Notes: a model not told the origin generated them from the sequence alone. DNA of 64,000 nt from Paguma larvata (GCA_030068075.1 CM057832.1:76135002-76199001); one strand, 5' to 3'. Counted from the stretch's first letter, positions 1-12,710 are shown. A program made the numbers and translations.

Positions 1-79
1 AGAGCCTTCAGGGGTGCATGTATATTCAATATTTCTTTGCCTAAGTGTGGAGACTAAGTTACTTTAAAAAAAAATACAG

Positions 80-309
80 GGGTGCCTGGGTGGTTCAGTC
101 GGTTAAGCACCCAACTTCAGCTCAGGTTATGATCTCGCGGTCCATGAGTTCGAGCCCCAGGTCTGGCTGTGTGCTGATAGCTGAGATCCTGGAGCCTGCT
201 TCAGATTCTGTCTCCTTCTCTGTCTGTCCTTCCCACGGTCACACTCTGTCTCTCTTTCTCTTAAAAAAAAAAGAAAAGAAAAGAAAAATAAAATTAAAAA
301 ATTTAAAAG
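80..309 (+). mobile_element. SINEC (felid tRNA-derived SINE)
   Basis: Full-length non-autonomous retrotransposon with tRNA-like head (tgcctgggtggttcagtcgg), B-box-like gttcgagccc, CT-rich body and A-rich tail. It is flanked by a 9-bp target-site duplication, aaaatacag, at 71-79 and 310-318, which shows insertion by the L1 machinery. The open frames across it are not genes. Confidence 0.95.
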
Positions 310-319
310 AAAATACAGC

Positions 320-1875
320 ACTTTTCATATCCACATTACAGATGAATAAGAATAAACATATTATTTTAATCATTCTAAATGTTCCCGATACTTAGATCAC
401 AGTATGATTAAGGATGTTTGGTAACTTAACTTAGCCTTGATTATAAATATTTCTATTATGTTAGATCCCTGGGCAAAAGTATTTAGGCATATTTTGCATC
501 TACGGCCACAGAAACTTTTGAAATATCCCAAACCTGGAGAAATATCTTGTAATTACTCTTACCATCTGTTTCTGTGGATGTTTGTTGAATGAAGATAAAA
601 ACTCTGGGCCTCGTCAGCCTATGGTAGAAACTAGGATTTTATGGTAGATTTTTAAAAAGAAAAAAAATAATTTCAAAAGATATAAATAATTTTTTTCGAT
701 ACAGTGCTTTTATTTCTCTAAGCAGATAGCAGTAAAAAAGCAAAGAATAGAAGGCAGAAGAGTCACGTATTTTCATAACAACAATAAACCTTCCGTGTAA
801 AATATCATAGAACATTGAGTAATGGTCTCTGACTACAGAGTGGAAATTTTATTGGGAGTAATTTTTTTTTTCTTTAACTATTTACTTTGAAGTCTTAAAG
901 AATGACTCCTACTTCATTGCATAAGACCAATTCAAATAATTTTTGTAGTAGAACACCAGCCATCAGATACAGTAGGTGTCCTGATACTCACCAACTTTCA
1001 GAATATGCCTATACTAACAATTTCATGTACATACGAGTTGTGACTATTTTGTGATTATATACACGTGTGTGTACAAATAATTTTTCTGATTTATTTTAGT
1101 ATTTATTTTTGCTTCCTCTTCCCAGTAGTGCACATGGGAAGCTTTGTCTAACTCATGACACATTTGTTTAAATTATGATGTACGCAAAAATGTATGGGCG
1201 CAACAAAAAGACTCATCACGTGTATAAAACGAGTCATCAGTGACACCGCTTGTGATTCTGTGTCTTGTATCTTTGATCCTCTGGATGTCTTTTCCCTCAT
1301 GCTCTCACAGAATGAGCCTAATTCTAAACTGGCCCTTAACAAATCCTGTTGAATGAACCCATCTACTCTATTCCTTCTAGGCTGGTATAACATCAAAGGA
1401 GTTCCAAGTGATGCAGAATTTTATTTTATTGTGTGTTTGGCTGAATAGAGTAAACTTATTTGAATATAGTTTTTTTTTTTTATCATATATTTGGTGCTAT
1501 TATGTCTTTGCTACTTGATCCCCGAGTTGGCTAATTTTTCCTAACAATTACGCAAACAGCTTGAGAGTCCTAAGTACTCTGGCATTACAATCTCTACTCA
1601 AGACAGAAATTCCTGTACGTTTTTGAGAGGTGCTGGTGGTAAGAAGTGGATTATAGACACCTTTGAGAATCCGATTTTATTTATGTATCCTTCTCCAAAA
1701 TATATTAGATAGATTTTTTCAGAGTTCATAGACCCACTGGAATCCACACATGGAACCCAGATTAAGAGTAGCTAATTTAATAAATAAATAAATAAATACT
1801 AAAAAAAAAAAAGTACCTAATATAAGGGGATTTGTGCACCTTGGAACATTGGGGTAAGACTCTAATTGACAAGAT
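320..1875. other. No gene or repeat recognised
   Basis: AT-rich, apparently single-copy DNA with short homopolymer runs and an (aaat)n run near 1,775-1,797. A minus-strand 82-codon open frame near 1,148-1,396 has no recognisable motif and I treat it as chance. Confidence 0.5.
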
Positions 1876-2086
1876 CAGGAGTGAGCAAACTATGACCCTC
1901 AGGCCAAGTCTGAATGTCATTTGTTTTTATAAATAAAGTTTTATCAGAACACTCAGCTTATTCATTTACATATTTTATCTGGCTGTTTTCAGGCTATTGT
2001 AGAATAGTTGCAACAGAGGACACATAGCTGAAGTCTACAGTAACTATTATATGACCCTTTACAGAAAACGGTTTGCCAAACACTGG
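1876..2086 (+). mobile_element. hAT-like non-autonomous DNA transposon fossil
   Basis: Matches a common mammalian repeat that reads (g)gcaaactatg-ccc...aaataaagttttat-ggaacac...ggccctttacagaaa..gtttgcc. The terminal inverted repeats are still visible: gtgagcaaact at the left and ggtttgccaaac at the right. I remember the family as a hAT-type MER element but do not recall its exact name. No transposase is encoded. Confidence 0.75.
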
Positions 2087-2409
2087 ACTAAATGTGTAGT
2101 CTAAATACAGTGAATTTTTTGTGTTACCCAAAAAGCTAAGACTCAAATTTAATATGAGTTATGAATATTAATATAAACAGCTGTCTGAAAATGCAAGTGA
2201 TTTTGACTTTATGAAAGTAAAAATATTTAAAAAATAAGGAAAACAGCGTGAAGGCATCTGTTTGCCAAGGGCATCTAAAGAGTGTCATGAAGTTCTGGAT
2301 ATCGTATTTTGGGTCAACAAATTGATGCGTTGTTTTACTTTTCCCTGGGAATGAGACCCAGATGATGAGAATATAGCAAACAATAAATTTAGAAGAAGCA
2401 GTTAAGAAA

Positions 2410-2560
2410 ACAAGGATGGTTAGCCTGGAAAAGCAGAGGTGAGAGGGTATTAGAGGAGAGGCAGAGAGAAATGATAGCTGTTCTCAGATATTTTAGTGAT
2501 CTTTGTAGAAGGTGGACTTTAATTTGTTATGTCGCCCCAGAGGCAGTGGTATGGTGACAA
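2410..2560 (+). mobile_element. CR1/L3 LINE 3' fragment
   Basis: The run agagggtattagaggagaggcag ... atgatagctgttctcagatattt ... ccccagaggcag follows the remembered L3/CR1 3' region (gagttagg..atgatag..gtcttcaaatatttgaag..ggccccagagg). An ancient, heavily diverged fragment with no coding capacity. Confidence 0.6.
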
Positions 2561-2902
2561 ACTGGCTCTTTAACTGAAAAATAGCCCCAGATTTGTATGT
2601 TTGCCAATTTTGGTGGTGCAAATATTCCCACCGTGGCTGATTTCAGCTACCAATAGGAAGTCTCTGAATCCAGAGCTGAAAAAGATGCACACAGTTGGCT
2701 GTCCCAAGCCCATCAAGTCAAGCTCCAGCACACCAAGGGCTTAAAACTATAAGGAGCAAACACGGCTCACCTTAACAAACTTAGGAATTGAACTGGGCTT
2801 CCTCAAGAGACCATAAATTCCTTTTCTGAGAAAGTGTTTAACAGAGGCTATGCATGTACTATATGAGTATATTAAGTAACTAAAAAGCTTATAAGAAGAA
2901 TG

Positions 2903-3122
2903 CGGGATGCCTGGGTGGCTCAGTTGGTTGAGCATCTGACTCTTGATGTCAGCTCGGGTCATGTGATCTCATGGTCATGAGATCAAGCCCCACTTGGGGC
3001 TCTGCGCTGAGTGTAGAGACTGTTTGCAATACTCTCTCTCTCTGCCTCTTTCTCTGCCCCTTCCCTGCTAATGCCTGTGCTCTCTCGTTCTCTAAAATAA
3101 ATAAATAAACAGTAAAAAAAGA
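2903..3122 (+). mobile_element. SINEC, older subtype
   Basis: Head gggatgcctgggtggctcagttgg and the section gagatcaagccccacttggggctctgcgctgagt, typical of an older carnivore SINEC than the felid-specific copies. Flanked by a perfect 10-bp TSD aagaagaatg at 2,893-2,902 and 3,123-3,132. Confidence 0.95.
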
Positions 3123-3296
3123 AAGAAGAATGTGTTTTTTAATCCCATGCAGTTGTTTATGATTCTGTGTTATTTGAACATTTGTTAAATATCCTATCAA
3201 GCACTTCTGCCATTTTCATTCTGAGATAAAGTTTCAAGTGCAATCTCGTGGGAGTAAGGCATTTGTCTGTTGATGTCAAACCTTATATAAAAGGCT

Positions 3297-3515
3297 TCTT
3301 TTTAAAAAATTTTTAATGTTTATTTATTTTTGAGAGAAAGAGAGAGACAAAATGCAAGCAGGGGAGGGGCAGAGAGAAAAGGAGACACAGACTCCGAAGC
3401 CGGCTCCAGGCTCCGAGCTGTCAGCACAGACCCCAACGCGGGGCTCACCATGAACCGTGAGATCAAGACCTCAGCCAAAGTGGACATTTAACCAACTGAG
3501 CCAGCCAGTTTCCCC
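3297..3515 (-). mobile_element. SINEC, minus strand
   Basis: Reverse-complement SINE: A-tail as T-rich sequence at the left, GA-rich body, cggctccaggctc, and the tRNA-like head ending ...gagccagccagtttccc. Perfect 13-bp TSD tatataaaaggct at 3,284-3,296 and 3,516-3,528. It forms an inverted pair with the plus-strand copy that ends at 3,122. Confidence 0.95.
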
Positions 3516-3600
3516 TATATAAAAGGCTCCTTAAGCATAGATATATTTAAACTAGCCAAAGCACATGAGTTTTACATGTATCTTTGTGTAAACTTCTCAT

Positions 3601-3808
3601 TTTTTTTAAATGTTTATTTTTGAGAGAGACAGAGAGACAGAGCATGAGCAGGGGAGGGGCAGAAGGAGAAGGAGACACAGAATCTGAAGCAGGCTCCAGG
3701 CTCTGAGCTGTCAGCACAGAGCCAGACATAGGGCTCGAACTCACAAACCGCTAGATCATGACCTGAGCCGAAGTCGGTGCTTAACCGACTGAGCCACCGA
3801 GGTGCCCC
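3601..3808 (-). mobile_element. SINEC, minus strand
   Basis: Near-consensus reverse-complement felid SINE ending ...cgactgagccaccgaggtgcccc. Perfect 12-bp TSD taaacttctcat at 3,589-3,600 and 3,809-3,820. Confidence 0.96.
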
Positions 3809-3820
3809 TAAACTTCTCAT

Positions 3821-5019
3821 TTTATCTCAGGCTGACTCTCCTTCAAGATGTTGAAACTGCATTTATTTCCTTTTTGCAAGCATCTTTTTGATATGAAAGG
3901 TGTTCTTCGTAAAACCCAGGAAGATTTTGGAGGTGGTATCTTATACTTGCTTGCCTGCAGCTTCCTCAGGGAAAGCGTTTCAGGAAAATTCCCCAAACAT
4001 CCCTGAGATGTTATATGCGATTGCCTAGATACCTCATCGATCCACAGGATCAACTTTCTTAGGTGACTGAAGAAAAAAAGTCTTAAGATCCCTTTTCTCG
4101 CAAAAATCAAATTCTATAAGATAGAAAATACACCAACATAATAATACTTATTTCTCACCACGTTGAAATATTAGAAATGAGAGCAGGTCTTGGCTGACTT
4201 TGTTAGTTGACTACCCAACAGCTAATTCCTACACTTGCGGAACTGTATTTTTATTAGGGTAGCCTTGTATGTTAGCAGGATCTGGTCTCCTGCACAGCCT
4301 TAGTGGGGAAATGTTGTTAGTGACAGTCTCCTTATTAATGATTATTTGAAGAGCAAGTAATACTATAGTAATACTATAACCCAAGCCAATAGGCAATGGG
4401 AAAAAATTGCTCTTGGTATTCAGGGAAAGGAACAAAAAGACATTTTCTTTCCAGGTGTTTAGAACTATGAGATTCTTTAGGCTATGACTATAAGTAGGCA
4501 ACTCAAGAAACATTTGCAGGATGGAAGAGCATAAGACAGGAAGAAACCAGATGCTGTATGATGCTGTTTAAATCACTGTTTTAATCATTCCTGGAAACAT
4601 TTTACTTCTGAGCTTCTTGTGTAAAATAATAGGGATGATTATGTGAAAACTTATAAAGACACAAAAGCAGAGAAAAATTATTTTCCAGAAGAGAAACACT
4701 GTAAGAAATATCAGAAAAACCTCTGGAGGCAGGAGTATCATACCAGCTGAAAGTTTTGATCTCAACAAGAAATGAAGATATCAGATTTGTACAGGAAGAG
4801 TAAATACATGAATTTTTTATTGTGTTTAATTTTGGTAAAAGATAATTATCTTTAAAGAACATGAAATTAAGGATGTATTGTTTGCTTTCTAACATATCGA
4901 GAAATAGCATCTTACAATAATAGCAGCGGTTAGAAGAAATTTAAATATACTATTGTAAAGTTCTTATACTACATGTGAAGTGGTATAGTATTATGTGATG
5001 ATGAGCCTTGATAAGTTAA
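3821..5019. other. No gene identified
   Basis: Mixed single-copy and possibly very old repeat DNA. Several minus-strand open frames of 66-102 codons (3,817-4,910) overlap one another in different frames and show no domain or motif. I cannot assign this stretch. Confidence 0.4.
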
Positions 5020-5620
5020 AGATATATATTTGAAACATTTAAGCAATCAGTAAAAAATTAAAAAGAGGCATAGCTAACTAATAAGCCAATTATGCAATCA
5101 TTTAAAAATGGTCAAGAAGCCCAAAAGTAAAAGATAAAGCAGAAAAAGGAAACCAAAAAAATTAAGCAAATAAAAAGCAACTAGCAAAATGGTAGCTTTA
5201 AATCCAGCCATAGCAATAGTTGAATTAAATCTAATCATATCAATAATGTCATTAAATATACATCATCTAAATAACTCCAAACTAAAAGACAAAGATCGAT
5301 AAATTTGATAAAATGGCAAGATTCACCTATGTATGTCTATAATAAAATTACTTTAAATATAAAAACACAGATTAAAAGTAAAAGGATGAAAAGAAGATAC
5401 ACTATAAAAATTCTAATGAAAAATAAGCTGGGCTGGCTATATTAATGTTAGAGAAACCAAGCATTGAATCAAGCAATATTATCAGTGATAAACAGAAACA
5501 TTACATAACATTACATGGTAAGAGTTCAATTAATCAAGAATTTATAATAATCCAAAATGTGTATATATCCAATAATAAGTTTCAAACTTTGATTTCAACA
5601 TATCCTAAGAACAACCCTGT
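5020..5620 (+). mobile_element. Old L1 fragment, ORF2 endonuclease region
   Basis: Diverged plus-strand L1 covering the start of ORF2: caactagcaaaatggtagc-ttaaa, tcattaaatatacatcatctaaata, aactaaaagacaaagat, gctggctatattaat and ttatcagtgataaa follow the endonuclease-domain order of L1M-type elements. Many stops and frame losses; not coding. The 86-codon frame at 5,445-5,705 is a remnant of it. Confidence 0.75.
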
Positions 5621-6639
5621 TTGGGACATAGTTCTTTGCTTCAGAAATATATTTTATTCCCCAAGAAATAATCATATCATTCTACATGTCCACCGACATA
5701 AATAAATACCTTAGTTCTATTTGGTGAAATTTGTTTCTAAAATAGGAAATAATATGAGTAAATATTAAGAGTTTTTTGTTTTTTGTTTTTGTTTGTTATT
5801 GTTTTTGTTTTTGTTTTTGTTTTCCCAGTGCTTTGGCAGTTTGACAGCTTTGAGAGCAAAAGGCATTCAGAGTTAGATTTTTCAGAATGCCTGGGTTCAG
5901 AGATGGGTCTTAAATTTGTCTCTTAGAATACTGAATCTGAAAACTTAGGCAGAATTAAGAAAACTCAATTTGCAAAATATTTGAATTAGGGGATCAGTCT
6001 TATTCAACAAAACAAATCTCTGGTAGGCATTAGGTTTAGCAGGATTTCTTTCCCTTATGTATTCCTTCTCCTACTCAAATTAATATTCTAATTTTAGCTT
6101 GGGATATTGCTTATGCGGTTTGATAAAGAAGAGTTAATCAGATTAAAAGTAAAAAAAAAAAACCTGATTAATTACTTTTTTTAAACTAAAACAGATTTGC
6201 ATTGGTTTATGTCAGTTTCTGCCATTTTATTTTTCGCTCTTATCTGTTCAATTCGATTTTATTCATTTCCAACTTTTAATCCTAAGATGCTTCTCCTATC
6301 TTCATTGCATGTCAGAGCACAGATCTTTTTAAAAAGCCTACATTTAGAACAACTTCTCTGTAGATACTTTCATGTGACTTCAACCAATTTCCTCCCCATG
6401 ATTGTAAAAGATTAAACAATTTTTCTAAATTGTTCACAATATGAACCATGTTTTTCACAGGAAGGATAATTTCCAAACACCATCACATAGATAGTCTATT
6501 AAAAGCTAAACATCTTTAATTATGCATCAAAACTATAAACTATAAATAAACACACAAAAATGTGAATAATTACTTAAGATAGAATATCGTATTTTTTTTT
6601 TCAGAACTAAATGTAGATGTCAGGTGAAAAACCTTCATT
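5621..6639. other. No gene; (gtttt)n low-complexity tract
   Basis: Contains a gtttt-type low-complexity tract at about 5,775-5,823. Otherwise AT-rich single-copy sequence without a supported feature. Confidence 0.5.
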
Positions 6640-7090
6640 CATTTAGTTGGTCAGTTAATATTTATTGATTGTGTCTGTGCTAGCTACTGCTCCAAACACG
6701 AGGATGTACATGGGTGTAAAGACTCACATTGGTCACTACCCTAAGAAGCTTACCACAGGAAACAGAAGTATTCACTTCAAACCCAGAGAAACTTCAGCTT
6801 TGAGAAGTGTTCTGATAAAGATATGCCAAGAGTCACCAAAGGAGGAGTTAGCCTGAAGAAGGGATACTTGATCTGGGATTAGAAGAATGAGTTAGAATAA
6901 TTAGATGAGAAGGAGGGGGAGAAAGGGCCAGGCAGAGACATCAGGGTATGCAAAATCCCTGTGGTGGGAAGGAACATAGTAAATAAAAGGACCAAGAGAA
7001 AGTCATTTCGATTGAAATGCAGAGTGAAGAAAACCTGGAGGAAGATGTAGCAGAGAGGCGGATAAAGCCAGAACATCCTGCAGTTCCTAT
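6640..7090 (-). mobile_element. L2 LINE, antisense
   Basis: Begins attcatttagttggtcagttaatatttattgattgtg, the usual antisense L2 terminus (attcaacaaatatttattgag), and continues with the antisense L2 order (ccaggcagagacatcag..gcaaaatccctgtgg-gggaa). Ancient and diverged. It probably belongs with the 7,890-8,098 piece, split by the LTR between them. Confidence 0.6.
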
Positions 7091-7257
7091 AAAAATTCAT
7101 TACTTTTTTCACATCAACAGCAATGGGAAGCAAATGTGCAGTTTAATTTAGGCAAAAAAAAAATAAATAATGATCAAAATGTGTTTGGAAGATCCCTGCA
7201 GCATTAAAGAACGGAATGGAAATGGATCAGGATTCATTTTGGTACCACTTGTCAATT

Positions 7258-7880
7258 GTGGTCAACAGAATCTTCTGATGGTCCCCGAAGTCCTCACTTT
7301 CCTATGTATATACCCCGAATAATAAATAACATTTATGAATGTAATAGGACTTAACTCTCATGACTGGGTTATGTTCTATGACAAAAGTGAAGGGATTTTA
7401 CAGATGTCATTAAGATCTGTAATCAGTTGACTTTGAGATCAACAAAGGAGAAATTATCCTGGGCCTGACCTAAAGATTCAAGGAAGATTCAAGGAAGGGA
7501 AGATTATCCTGCTGGCTTTGAAGAAACATACGTCCCATATTTTGAGTTGCCAGTGGAGATAACTACTTGGTGAGGACTGGAGTGTAGGCTCCAGGGGCCG
7601 AGAGCATTCCCTGACCAATAGCTAGTGAGATCATGGAGTCCTTATCCCTATGTTCCCAAGGAACTGAATTCTGCCAGCAACTTGAGTAACGTTGGGATGA
7701 GACCCTGAAATCCGGATGAGACCACAGCCTCGCCAGCACTTGTTGTCTTGTGAGAGTCTTGTGAGACACAGCACAGAGAGCCCTATCTGAACTCCTCATT
7801 TACAGAAACTATAAGAAATGCGTATTGTTGAAGATGCTAATTTCGTGGTAATTTGTTACATGGCATAGAAAGATAATACG
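7258..7880 (+). mobile_element. MaLR-type LTR (MLT1-like)
   Basis: An old endogenous-retrovirus-like LTR of the MaLR group. Recognisable parts are the dispersed match gaagtcctcac..cctatg near the left, ttttacagatgtcattaag, and the terminus tggtaatttgttacatggcatag-aa-ataatac. It lies within flanking L2 sequence. No internal retroviral region is attached. Confidence 0.65.
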
Positions 7881-7889
7881 CTAATTATG

Positions 7890-8098
7890 AGTAGACCAGC
7901 TGAAAGATAATAATATATGGGTCTAAGGTAATGGTGGCAGAATCAGGGAGAATTAGACATATTTGAGAGATTAAGGAAATAAAATCGTTAGTACTTGATA
8001 TATATATTAGATATAAAGTATGAAAGAGAGTGTTAAGGATGGCACCAAATCTTCTAGATCCATGAGGATACCAATCGCTGAGATAAAGAACATCAAAA
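7890..8098 (-). mobile_element. L2 LINE, antisense (weak)
   Basis: Resembles the more upstream antisense L2 portion (gagagattaagg..gttaaggatggcacca..cgctgagataaagaaca). Likely the continuation of the 6,640-7,090 copy beyond the inserted LTR. Diverged; family call tentative. Confidence 0.45.
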
Positions 8099-8100
8099 GA

Positions 8101-8274
8101 GGGGAACATGGGTAGCTCCATCCAGTTAAGTGTCGGATTTTGGCTCAGGTTTCTGGGTTCCAGCCCCACATCAGTCTCTGTGCTGACAGCTCAGAGTCTG
8201 TAGCCTCCTTTGATTCTGTGTCTCCCTGTCTGCCCCACCCCACTCACTCTCTCTCTCTCTCTCAAAAATAAAAT

Positions 8275-8313
<39 letters not shown>

Positions 8314-8340
8314 AAAACAAAAACAAAAACACCCAAAGAG
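8101..8340 (+). mobile_element. SINEC with expanded microsatellite tail
   Basis: Divergent felid SINE whose CT body (8,248-8,264) and A-rich tail have become repeats: (ac)n at about 8,277-8,309, then acaaaa units. A short possible TSD caaaagag lies at 8,094-8,101 and 8,341-8,348. The tail microsatellite is part of the insertion rather than a separate locus. Confidence 0.85.
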
Positions 8341-8638
8341 CAAAAGAGTGGCTGATGGTGAGCTTGAATTTCAGCATTTGAAGGTTAGAGGCCCTTGAAA
8401 TATTTGGGTGTAAGTGTTTCAAGTTGTTTTTGTTTTTGTTTTTTTGAAAATTACATGATCATAATGTTTGGCCCAGAGCGAGCATGAATCAAGGGAGAGA
8501 GCAGCCAAAGATTTTAAAAAAACAGAGGTAATTTGAAATTGTTGGGAAGGTGTGAATACGAGTTTACCAGAAACAGAGTAGTAGAATTAATGGTAATTTG
8601 AGCATCATTCGAGACTGATGATTAGGAATTTATGGTGA

Positions 8639-8866
8639 GGGGCACATGGGTGGCTCAGTCGGTTAAGTGTCTGACTTCAGCTCAGGTCATGATCTCACCG
8701 TTCAGTTTGTGGGTTCGAGCCCCGTTTTGGGCTCTTGTGCTGGCAGCTCAGAGCCCGGAGCCTGGCTTCGGATTCTATGTCTTCCTCTCTGTCTGCTTGT
8801 GCTCTGTCTCTCTCTGTCTCTCAAAAATAAATAAATGTTAAAGAAAAAAATAATGAGAAAAAAAAA
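8639..8866 (+). mobile_element. SINEC
   Basis: Complete felid SINE with gggttcgagcccc B-box-like segment and tctcaaaaataaataaatgttaaa tail. TSD gaatt(t/c)atggtga, 12 of 13 matching, at 8,626-8,638 and 8,867-8,879. Confidence 0.95.
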
Positions 8867-8879
8867 GAATTCATGGTGA

Positions 8880-9429
8880 AATTAATAAGCCTGTTTTGAC
8901 ACTCCATTAGGCAACTTTAAGTTGTTTCCTGTGAGCTCTGAGAAAGGGAACAGTGGGGTTCATTCTAAGATAAAGTTTTGCGAGATGACTAAAAGAAAAG
9001 TGGAGGAAAGCCCCTTATAGGAATGGGGAGGAAAAGTAAAGAAATAAGGCAATGGTGGGGGGAGGTAAAAAGGTGAGGCTAAATCATTTAAAGGAAAGCA
9101 AATAAACATAAGTCAATATAATTAATTAAATAAATACCCAGAAATATATTTAATAGGTAGTTCATTAGTTTTTGAGTTTTGTCATCTACAGCAATTATTT
9201 TCATAGGAGATCCTTAGAAAAATAGTAATGTCATATATAAAGGAAATATTTTATAAAAATTGATTTTTGTACCCCTTTCCTCTTGAAAATTAAAAAGAAA
9301 AAAACAAAAAGCAGGCAGTCCATTATTAGGTCAAATGCAAATTAAAAAGCCTCATGTGTAAGTTATAGTTGTTGTTCCTTTATATATGAAAACAACTTTA
9401 GTGAACTTGGCATCCAGATAATACATAAC
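8880..9429. other. No gene or clear repeat
   Basis: A-rich, apparently single-copy sequence. Start of a SINE-free interval of about 10.4 kb. Confidence 0.45.
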
Positions 9430-9630
9430 GGTGGTTAACAAATTGTTCTCCTAAGTACGGCTATCAGAGTTTAAATGCATCTACTAGCAGAGTGGGGTGA
9501 CCTCAGGCAAGTTACTTAGCTGAATTTCCTTTTCATCATCTCTAAAGTGGGGATATCAATACATAACTAATGGGTTTTATGATGATTAAAAGACAGAATG
9601 TACTCAGCATAGAATGTGACAAGTACTAAC
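9430..9630 (+). mobile_element. MIR SINE
   Basis: Ancient tRNA-derived SINE: tgacctcaggcaagttacttag, ttcatcatctctaaagtgggga and gatgattaaaa match the MIR core and downstream order. Low-level match typical of MIR. Confidence 0.8.
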
Positions 9631-11448
9631 CTTGAAACAAAACTATGTCTTGTTAAATTGAACTTGCTTTAATTACATAAGGTTCATGTGTTTTGAATGA
9701 CTAGTCTAAAATATAAAATTTTTTAAATGGCTGGAGTCCCAATAAGAATTGGCACAGTGATAGCAGGTAGGGGTATATGTAGTAGGTGGTCAATAAATTT
9801 TTAGTAAATAAATAAAGAGGAGAATACTATGCTGATTGTTATTATGTGAAAACACCTGGTTAACATTTAAGCAATTACCACATTGCATTTAATCACGTGG
9901 CCCCATTAAAAAATACAACATGATTCAGGTATCCCTTAAGTAGGATTATGTCCTACATTATAGTGGGAAACTAAAACAAAACAAAGAAAAACAAAGAAAA
10001 ACAGGATCAGTTCTTTCCTTTAATAATTGGCCAGTTCGAAATTGCTCTCTTCTCGTGTTGCCTACAGAATAATTAGAGTGTTAAGCAATTTGAGTTTGTT
10101 AGACAGTGTGATTGGGTAAATCAGAACAATAATTCATAGGGCACAAGGGCTACCAAATTAGTTATTCAGCAAATGCACCTTTTATAGCACCCATGGGGCT
10201 TGATTTCTCATTTTTTATTTATTTCTGTGTGCACCTGTTTCGATGTTAGATTTCTTCCCTCCCCTGTTACAGCCTCCTGCTCCATTTCACATTTCTTGAG
10301 GACTGCATACACAGCAATATTGTAAATTAAAGAAATACAGAGGAGAAGGGGGAAGAAAAGAGTCCTCAAGAGAGGGAAAGGTAAAAGACACCAGAGACTA
10401 AGTATATAGAGTGATTTTATGTTCTACATTCCTATAAAAATAATCTCTTCAGAAGAGATGCCCCTTTTTGTATTGATGTTTTGGCAAATTTTACTTTGAC
10501 TTTTTTTAAATAAAAAAATAAGCATGTGCTTACCTTTGAGCAAGATGTGTAACAATAATCTATTTCATTTTCTTCTAGATATCTTGCAATAACTTTTCCT
10601 GTGCCGTAAGCAATTAGTCATATCCTCTGTTCTGTAACACAAGACATTTGCGTTGTAAAATTAGGTTATGGTATGCAACTGGCTCATTTTTTTTTTCTCC
10701 TGGTAACATCACCAAAGTACATTGATGGGAAATTATCTTGATCCGTTTCATCGAGAACAAACTTGTTACAATACCATCCTACTGATCCAGAATAACCTCA
10801 GCCCAAGAAACCCTCTAGACAACAAGAAATGAAATCAGATAGACTACTGGTAGACCAGACCCAACTAAGGCTCTGGGTGGAAAATATAATCTCTAGAAAT
10901 ACTGATCAGGGTGAATAGCCTGGAGGAGTTTATTCAAATTTTGTTTCTCTGCAGCCACATTTTACTAATTTATAACTCAGAAGTTAGGTATTCTTCCTCT
11001 TTCTGTTTTTTTGTTTGTTTGTTGTTGCGTTACTATTGTTGTCGTTATTGTTGCTTTTCTTGAGCTTAGTGGAAAATAAGCTTTAATTAACATTCTATGT
11101 GAAGGTCTTAGAGTCTTGCCAATGTCAAAAACAAGCTAGTAAGTCAACAACACAGTATCAAAAAGTTGTCCCTATCAGTATAGGGTATTAAGGCATCTAA
11201 GACTGAATAAATTATAATTAGAAAATAACCATTTGGATAACTATCTAAAATGACATCAAGTTTTGGTTTTTTAGTTCTTGATTTTGAGTTGATTTGACAC
11301 CAGATTTATCTAGAATCCAATCTGTGTTTCCACTTAAGTAGGATTTTTTTTAATATTACTGGGTCCTATACTCAACATAAGCAAGCTGTCCTAATAAAGC
11401 CAAGGTTTTGTTTATTTTGCTTGCTTGCTTTCTGTCTTTCTTTTTCTT

Positions 11449-11486
<38 letters not shown>

Positions 11487-12334
11487 AATTTCTTTCTTTC
11501 TTTGTTTCTTTCTCTCTTTCTTTCTTAATTCACTCACTGGTTTTTGTTTTGAAATCTGTATTTAATACCACTATGCATTCCTTATGTTATCTTTATTAGA
11601 GGGAAAAGGAATATGGCATTCTGAAAATGAGGCAAACTTTGATCATTTGATCCAACTTTGCAATTTATTTTTAGTGATTTTTGGTCATTTATTTTTTGAG
11701 CAAATTATGTATTATATTTTATTGAAAACGAGCAACTCCTACCCATACTTTACTTACAAAATACTCGATCAAACAAGCACTTGTCTTTTGATCACTATAA
11801 ATGTCAAGGTGAAATTATAGAACTTCATGAGAACTTGACAACTCTCTAGAAAACCAAGGCTCATCAAGGTAATAATGGTAATATTATTATAATAATTATG
11901 TCTGGCTCATCAAATAATGAAAAAAATATTCCTCGTTAAAGGATCTAAAGGGATTTGTTCAATAGAGTTCTTGGCATATCAAAAGTACTGAATTAATGTT
12001 TAAAGAACTTAGTAGATTTTAACGGAGGAGTGCTCTTGGATAGGTAAGGACCATAACTTTCAGTTTTCTCTCTACAGAGCTACATAGATTATATTGAGCA
12101 TGTTATTTAATTTTTTCATGTATCAGTTTGTCATCTACAAAATAGTGTTTAAAGTAATAGTAAGTAATCCATCAAATACATATACAGATGTATATTCTGG
12201 CACAGTAAATGATACTTCTATCCCTTTCTGTAAGGAGAGCATAGCTGTTAATCAAATCAGCTCTGAAACCTATTGACTAGTTTAAATCCCGAGTCAGTAA
12301 CTTACTAGGGAATAGATACTAGGAGAGCTACCTG
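9631..12334. other. Single-copy DNA, no gene recognised
   Basis: Includes a possible conserved-type block at about 10,020-10,210 (see findings) and a pyrimidine (tttc)n tract at about 11,420-11,528. The 78-codon plus frame at 11,584-11,820 has no recognisable domain and I do not call it. Confidence 0.45.
11420..11528. repeat. (tttc)n pyrimidine microsatellite
   Basis: Imperfect tttc/tttg units in which the plus strand is almost pure pyrimidine. No flanking TSD was seen, so it is not clearly a SINE tail. Confidence 0.9.
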
Positions 12335-12710
12335 TCTTTGTTTATTCTATGTAGTATATAGTCTAACAAAATACTTCAGACTGGTGAGCTTATAAACAAT
12401 AGAAATTTGTCATAGTTCTGGAGACTGGGAAGTCCTCAATCAAGACACTAGCATGGTGGCATTTCAGTGAGGGCCCTCTTCCTAGCTTATAGCCAGCACC
12501 TTATTTCTGTGTCTCTCCATGGTGAAAGGGGCCAGAGAGCTCTGTGGGGTCTCTTTTATAAGAATGTTTATCCCATTTATGAGGGCTGCACCTGTGTAGC
12601 CTAATCATCTCCCAAAGGTCCCACCTTCTAATACCATCGCATTGGGCATTCAAATATCGACATATGAATTTGAGGGAACACAAAGACTCGGACCATAGCA
12701 CTATCTGCAT
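12335..12710 (-). mobile_element. MaLR-type LTR, antisense (MLT1/MST-like)
   Basis: Antisense LTR order: cttcagactggtgagcttataaacaatagaaattt, atagttctggagactgg, ccttataagaat-like (ttttataagaatgtttatccc), ttctaatacca..gcattgggcattcaa and catatgaatttgagggaacacaaa. These are the landmarks of an old MaLR LTR. The 110-codon minus frame across it (12,501-12,833) is a by-product. Confidence 0.7.

Noticed and set aside
45..395. 116-codon plus frame
   Set aside because: Crosses a complete SINE with its TSDs; same SINE-derived peptide seen at many loci.
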